From: Candidatus Poribacteria bacterium
Lineage (GTDB): Bacteria > Poribacteria > WGA-4E > GCA-2687025
Length of the DNA: 64,000 bases
Assembly: GCA_028818695.1 (NCBI GenBank)
Contig: JAPPNK010000025.1
Location: forward strand, 99,018-163,017
Direction: 5' to 3'
Under the pieces are notes generated by a model. It made no database searches. It had not been told where the DNA came from and saw nothing but the letters and a program-made list of their open reading frames with translations. This document shows, piece by piece, positions 59,734 to 64,000 of this stretch; the stretch's first letter is position 1; every line of letters begins with the position of its first letter. The translations under genes were made by a program, and so were the position numbers.

Positions 59734-60507
59734 ATGCCTGAATTTAGGACATCGGAGGACGGTCGGTTGTCGGTTCATTTCGGCGATTTTGACGAAAGCG
59801 TGAGGAAGATTGCCGAAGCGACGAATACGTTCACCGGTCATATGGGTCCTACTGCCGAAGTTACCGAGCTGTTGATAGCTGTGTTAAACATAAAAAGAAC
59901 GTTTGATAAAATCAAAGAGAATATTGCCCAAAGAGATATGCTCTGTCGCCTGTTTAAAAAGGCGCATGAACATTTAAGCGAAGTGATTCGTTTGACAGCG
60001 GAGGTAGACATGGGGGAGGCTGCGCATTCCTCGTCGGCGCGTTTCTACACTTATCGCGGCATTTTCTCTTTGAACCTGTACCGGTTGGGGGACGATTTGG
60101 CGGACGCGCTTAGCTCCGCAACTGCGGACCTTGTCAAATCGATTGAACTGAACCCCGCCGCCGAAACGTACACGTTCTTGGCATATGCGTATGTCGAAGC
60201 GGACAAACTGGACGACGCTATGGAAAGTCTTGAGAAAGCGATTGAGCTGGACCCAGAGCATGCCCATGCGTACCTTTTAAAGGGGCGCATCCACCAAGCA
60301 AACGGCGAGACCGATGCCGCTTATGACAACATCTACGAGGCAATCCTGCTTGATCCTGAACTTTACAGGGATGAGTTCAAGCCTATAGTGGAAGACGCAG
60401 AAAAATGGGACGCCGTCCGGGATGAAACGCTCCGAAGCCCTGATTCGGTTGCCATGCTGCAAGAAATGGTCGAGAAATCGCGAAGAGCCGGCGGTAAGAA
60501 TAAATAG
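59734..60507 (+). CDS. TPR-repeat protein (paralog 3)
   Basis: 257 residues. A charged N-terminal region of about 130 residues with long helices (TFDKIKENIAQRDMLCRLFK) is followed by three TPR units (TYTFLAYAYVEADKLDDAME, SLEKAIELDPEHAHAYLLKG, YDNIYEAILLDPELY) and the shared tail RDETLRSPDSVAMLQEMVE. Longest of the three TPR paralogs in the window. AAAGGA precedes the ATG; the promoter is the best match to consensus in the window, suggesting strong expression. Confidence 0.65.
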   Translation: MPEFRTSEDGRLSVHFGDFDESVRKIAEATNTFTGHMGPTAEVTELLIAVLNIKRTFDKIKENIAQRDMLCRLFKKAHEHLSEVIRLTAEVDMGEAAHSSSARFYTYRGIFSLNLYRLGDDLADALSSATADLVKSIELNPAAETYTFLAYAYVEADKLDDAMESLEKAIELDPEHAHAYLLKGRIHQANGETDAAYDNIYEAILLDPELYRDEFKPIVEDAEKWDAVRDETLRSPDSVAMLQEMVEKSRRAGGKNK

Positions 60508-60651
60508 TACGGAAGACAGCGCTCTGACGCCCTCCTTGCCGTCTAAACTCCCCCCTTAGAATCTGTGAAGCGGGCAGAGAAGATTCAACGCGCGTCCGCT
60601 ATACTTAATTAAAATGAAACGCAGCCCAAGCTCAAACCGCGCCAGGAGCCT

Positions 60652-63600
60652 ATGAACTCAGCCCCAAACCGCAAATGGTCAATACCGCGCCTGTCGGTCG
60701 AAAACCCTGTCTTTGCGAACCTTCTCATGGCCGCCATTGTGATCGCGGGAAGCTACGCCTACCTGACGCTCCCCCGCGAACTCACCCCTGACGTCTCCTT
60801 CCAGCTCGCGCAGATCCGAACCGTTTATCCTGCCGCTTCTCCAGAAGAGGTCGAATCGCTCGTCACGGTACCCATCGAAGAGGCGGTACAGGCGGACGTC
60901 AGCAACATCGACCTCATGACATCCTTCTCGTCCGAGGGCTTGTCGGTCGTTACGATACAGTTTGAGGAGATGAGCGACCGCGACTTCGACCGCGAAATGC
61001 GGCTCATGCGCGACGCTGTCGCCAACATTGACGACCTGCCCGAAGAGGTTGTGGACGCCCCGAAGATTATAGAAATCAACAGCTCCTTTGAAGCGGTCGC
61101 GACGGTTGTTGTCGGCGGCGCCGCGTCCGAATCGGAGACGATAGAGCTCGCCGAAGAGATCGAAGCCGACCTGATGAAAATACAGGGCGTCTCCGACGTC
61201 CGAACCTCCGGGCTGCGCGAACGCGAAATCTGGGTTGCCGTCGATCCTGAGCGGCTGTCGGCATACCGCCTGTCGCTTCAAGACATCTCGCTCGCGCTGC
61301 GCCGGCAGAACCTGAACGTCCCGGCGGGACCGCTGGAGGTCGGGGCTCTTGAGTATTCGGTCCGCGCGCTCGCGCAGTTTCAGTCGATACAGGACATCGA
61401 AAACGCGGTTGTGCGGTCGCTGCCGTCGGGGGAGCCGCTGCGCGTCGGCGACGTCGCCAAGGTTTCCGACGCCTTTGAAAAACCGCGCACGCTGTCCCGC
61501 CTCAACGGCAAACGCGCCGTCAGCCTCGACATTCTCAAAACAAACGACGGCAACACGATACGCCTCGTCAAACTGGTACGCGAATACGCCGCAAACCGAC
61601 AGGCGGACCTGCCCAAAAATGTGGAGATGAGCGTCGTCAACGATTCCTCCGTTATCCTGAGAGAGCGTCTTGGAATCTTGCAGAACAACGCGCTCTTCGG
61701 ACTCGCGCTCGTCGCCCTGCTGCTCTACGCGCTGCTCGGTTGGAGAAACGCGCTTTTCGCTTGCTTAGGCATACCGGTCGCGTTCATGGCGGCGTTTCTG
61801 TTCCTCTACTGGTCGGGCGGAACGATCAACGCGGTCGCGCTGTTCGGGCTGATCCTTGTCGTCGGCATCGTCGTGGACGACGCGATCGTCGTCATCGAGA
61901 ACATCTTTCGATATGTCCAAGAGGGTCTGCCGCCGAAAGAAGCGGCGATACGCGGCGCCGAAGAGATCGGTTCGCCCGTCCTTGCCGCCAGCTTGACGAC
62001 CATCGCCGCGTTTGCTCCGCTGATGCTCCTGTCGGGGGTGACGGGTCAATTCATGCGCATCGTTCCGACGGTCGCCATCATCGTTTTGAGCGCGTCGCTG
62101 CTGGAGGTGTTTGTCATTTTGCCGTCCCATGCGGCGGAATGGGGCAGGCCGCCGCGCCTCGACTCAAGCGGGCGCCCCCGCCGGCAGCGCTGGTTCGACG
62201 CGCTGCGGCGCGGCTACACGCGAATCTTGGCGCGCGTCATACGGCATCGCTACGCCGCCTTGGGCGTAACGCTGCTGGTCGGCGCGGCGGCGACGGCGGC
62301 GGCGTTCAGCATACTTCCGCGCGAACTGTTCCCCGGCGAAGACTTCCCGCAGGTGAATATACGCATCGAAACGCCGACATCGTACAGCCTTCAACAGACC
62401 GGCAAGACGATTTCCGCCATCGAAGCGGTTGCGATGGAGCTGTCCGAGGAGGAGCGGCTGGCGGTGACGAGCCGCGTCGGGCTGCATTCGGCGAGGTCCA
62501 ATCTCGACTCGCCGCCCGTGCGTCCGAATGTCGGGGAGGTGTCGGTTGAGTTGACGCCGAAGAACGAGCGGCGCCGTTCGGTGGATGAGATCGTTGACGA
62601 CCTGCGCGGGAAGATTGCGCTCATCGCCGAAATTGAAACGCTGTCGGTCGACAAAGCTCTCGGCGGACCGCCCTCCGGCAAAGATGTCGATGTGAAGGTG
62701 ATCGGAAGCGATTTTGAGCAGATGCGCGCCGTTTCAAAACGGCTCCAAGACGCTCTGCGCGAAATGCCCGGCGTCTATGAGATTCAGGACGATTACCTGG
62801 TCGGGCGAAATGAGCTGCAGATCGATGTGAACAAGGAAAAGGCGCGCGCTCTGGGTTTAGACGCGGCGCTCATCGCCCAGACGGCGCGCGCCGCGCTCGC
62901 CGGCGTCGTCTCAACAACCTACCGGGACGCGGACGAATCGCCCGACATCGTCGTCAAATACGCGCCTGAGGCTCTCAATTCGCCCGAAGACCTCGGCAAC
63001 ATCATGATCGGAGCGTCGCCGTTGAGAGACGTCGCCGAGATACGCATGACGCAGGGGCTGGCAGAGATACGCCGTTTTGAGGGGGAGCGCTCCATCGCCG
63101 TCACCGCCTCCATCGTGGACGGAATGAACGACCCTGTCTCTGTCAACAAGGCGCTGCAGGCGTCGTTTGCGGAATTCAGCGGGCTGTACCCTGATGTTTC
63201 GCTCGATTTTCGCGGCGTCTTTGACCAGATCAACGAGTCGTTTTCGGAGATCGGAAAGCTGTTTATTGTCGGCATCATCGCCATCTATGTGATCCTTGGG
63301 GCGCAGCTGAAGTCGTTCATTGAGCCGTTTGTCGTGATGTTTGCGGCGCCGTTCGGCATCATTGGAGCGATGCTCGGATTGCTGGCGATACAGGCGACGC
63401 TTAGCATTGTGGCGCTGTTTGGAGTGGTCGCGCTGTCAGGCATTGTGGTGAACGATTCGATTGTGCTGATGGACTTCATCAAGAAAGGGGGCGAGCGGGG
63501 GATGGGCAAGTTCCGCGCCGCGCTCGCCGGGGGGAAGGCGCGTTTTCGTCCTGTGCTGCTCACATCGGTCACGACGATCGCCGGGCTGACCCCGATGGCG

Positions 63601-63753
63601 ATGGGCATCGGCGGCAAATCGCCCATCTGGATACCGATTGCGAGCGTCATCATCTTCGGCTTGGCGGCGTCGACGCTGCTGACTCTCTTTTTGATACCGG
63701 CGCTGCATGTGATGACGGTCGATCTGCGCGAGTTTATGAAGAAGCGCGCCTGA
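60652..63753 (+). CDS. RND-family efflux transporter permease subunit (AcrB-like)
   Basis: 1033 residues with 12 predicted membrane helices and two large periplasmic loops. FANLLMAAIVIAGSYAYLTL begins helix 1, TM4 holds the proton-relay pair Asp409-Asp410 (VGIVVDDAIVVIENIFRYVQ), equivalent to AcrB Asp407/408, and the second half repeats the layout (GVVALSGIVVNDSIVLMDFI). Exports drugs, metabolites or lipids using proton flow. No membrane-fusion (MFP) or outer-membrane partner is adjacent before it; one may follow beyond the window. Confidence 0.92.
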   Translation: MNSAPNRKWSIPRLSVENPVFANLLMAAIVIAGSYAYLTLPRELTPDVSFQLAQIRTVYPAASPEEVESLVTVPIEEAVQADVSNIDLMTSFSSEGLSVVTIQFEEMSDRDFDREMRLMRDAVANIDDLPEEVVDAPKIIEINSSFEAVATVVVGGAASESETIELAEEIEADLMKIQGVSDVRTSGLREREIWVAVDPERLSAYRLSLQDISLALRRQNLNVPAGPLEVGALEYSVRALAQFQSIQDIENAVVRSLPSGEPLRVGDVAKVSDAFEKPRTLSRLNGKRAVSLDILKTNDGNTIRLVKLVREYAANRQADLPKNVEMSVVNDSSVILRERLGILQNNALFGLALVALLLYALLGWRNALFACLGIPVAFMAAFLFLYWSGGTINAVALFGLILVVGIVVDDAIVVIENIFRYVQEGLPPKEAAIRGAEEIGSPVLAASLTTIAAFAPLMLLSGVTGQFMRIVPTVAIIVLSASLLEVFVILPSHAAEWGRPPRLDSSGRPRRQRWFDALRRGYTRILARVIRHRYAALGVTLLVGAAATAAAFSILPRELFPGEDFPQVNIRIETPTSYSLQQTGKTISAIEAVAMELSEEERLAVTSRVGLHSARSNLDSPPVRPNVGEVSVELTPKNERRRSVDEIVDDLRGKIALIAEIETLSVDKALGGPPSGKDVDVKVIGSDFEQMRAVSKRLQDALREMPGVYEIQDDYLVGRNELQIDVNKEKARALGLDAALIAQTARAALAGVVSTTYRDADESPDIVVKYAPEALNSPEDLGNIMIGASPLRDVAEIRMTQGLAEIRRFEGERSIAVTASIVDGMNDPVSVNKALQASFAEFSGLYPDVSLDFRGVFDQINESFSEIGKLFIVGIIAIYVILGAQLKSFIEPFVVMFAAPFGIIGAMLGLLAIQATLSIVALFGVVALSGIVVNDSIVLMDFIKKGGERGMGKFRAALAGGKARFRPVLLTSVTTIAGLTPMAMGIGGKSPIWIPIASVIIFGLAASTLLTLFLIPALHVMTVDLREFMKKRA

Positions 63754-63795
63754 ATAAGCGGCGCAACGATCAACAGGCTAATTTTTTGGGTAGCC

Positions 63796-63934
63796 CCTAA
63801 CAGGCGATGATGTACGAAAATCCTGTTCAAATTGGGCAGATCGTCATTCCCGCGCAAGCGGGAATCCAGAGAGCTCCCAGACAGTCTTCGCATTCTAAAA
63901 CGGCTCTTTAAAATCAAAATCATCGCCTATAGAG
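63796..63934. repeat. MITE-like element, family 2, copy D3
   Basis: About 139 bp, same orientation as D1; ends CAGGCGATGAT and ATCATCGCCTATAGAG with the central ATTCCCGC..GCGGGAAT palindrome. It is flanked by direct repeats TTTTTGGGTAG (63782-63792 and 63942-63952), which may be a target duplication or part of a further repeat. Confidence 0.75.
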
Positions 63935-63971
63935 ACTGCCATTTTTGGGTAGTACCTGAAGGCGATGGTAT

Positions 63972-63980
63972 TGGTATAAT
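63972..63980 (+). promoter_or_regulatory. Extended -10 promoter candidate at window end
   Basis: TGGTATAAT (TGn plus TATAAT) without a good -35. It would serve a gene beyond the window. Confidence 0.3.
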
Positions 63981-64000
63981 TTGTTTGATTTTCATTCAAC

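Overview
The window is a gene-dense, moderately GC-rich bacterial chromosome segment of about 58 protein genes, three tRNA genes, no rRNA and no CRISPR array. Several features together suggest an uncultivated Poribacteria-like lineage: a small ubiquitin-like tag ending in RYRQRTGE encoded with proteasome alpha and beta subunits and a Dop/PafA-type enzyme, a gingipain-like C25 protease with a PorV-type partner, PQQ-type propeller proteins, a PhyH dioxygenase, and intergenic palindromic repeats with the core ATTCCCGC..GCGGGAAT. The placement is inference; no taxonomic marker was searched.

Layout. 1-6.2 kb: end of an SDR gene, then a tightly overlapping operon of a duplicated membrane protein, two secreted PQQ-like propellers and a short ANL-type ligase. 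6.2-10.3 kb: an anchored hypothetical protein, then an M16 protease pair (one catalytic, one without the zinc motif). 10.3-13.2 kb: a promoter-led cluster resembling LiaX/YvlB envelope-stress genes (DUF2089 regulator, SHOCT-like protein, DUF4097 protein, two tiny membrane proteins, DUF92 protein). 13.2-15.6 kb: TauE exporter, Gfo/Idh/MocA oxidoreductase, nitroreductase. 15.6-22.6 kb: giant C25 peptidase plus PorV-like protein. 22.5-24.1 kb: nucleoside hydrolase, TPR protein and a broken copy of the hydrolase start. 24.1-28.7 kb: lysA-dapF-DtxR regulator-DNA methyltransferase-triple HRDC protein, one overlapping operon. 28.7-33.8 kb: PhyH protein, tandem tRNA-Leu(GAG), lipoprotein, SelA-like PLP enzyme, NMNAT-like protein, beta/gamma-crystallin protein. 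34-42.1 kb: alaS, a sigma-70 factor behind a sigma-54-like promoter, and gatC-gatA-(membrane protein)-gatB. 42.1-47.8 kb: kinase-like protein, deoxyribosyltransferase, TPR protein and the UBact-proteasome operon. 48.2-53.1 kb: rplM-rpsI-purA-tRNA-Lys, DMT protein, ankyrin protein, cysteine synthase. 53.3-59.4 kb: five minus-strand genes (methyltransferase-HNH fusion, XdhC, UbiA, PHP hydrolase, glycosyltransferase). 59.7-63.8 kb: TPR protein and an RND permease.

Central functions (translation, lysine/peptidoglycan precursor, purine and cysteine synthesis, protein turnover) are interleaved with envelope and secretion genes. Two families of MITE-like elements of about 136-150 bp (three copies each) occupy most of the longer intergenic gaps after 33 kb, and three TPR paralogs sharing a C-terminal tail lie beside such elements or beside a duplication. 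Genes are commonly coupled by ATGA overlaps, and several recognisable sigma-70 promoters were found.
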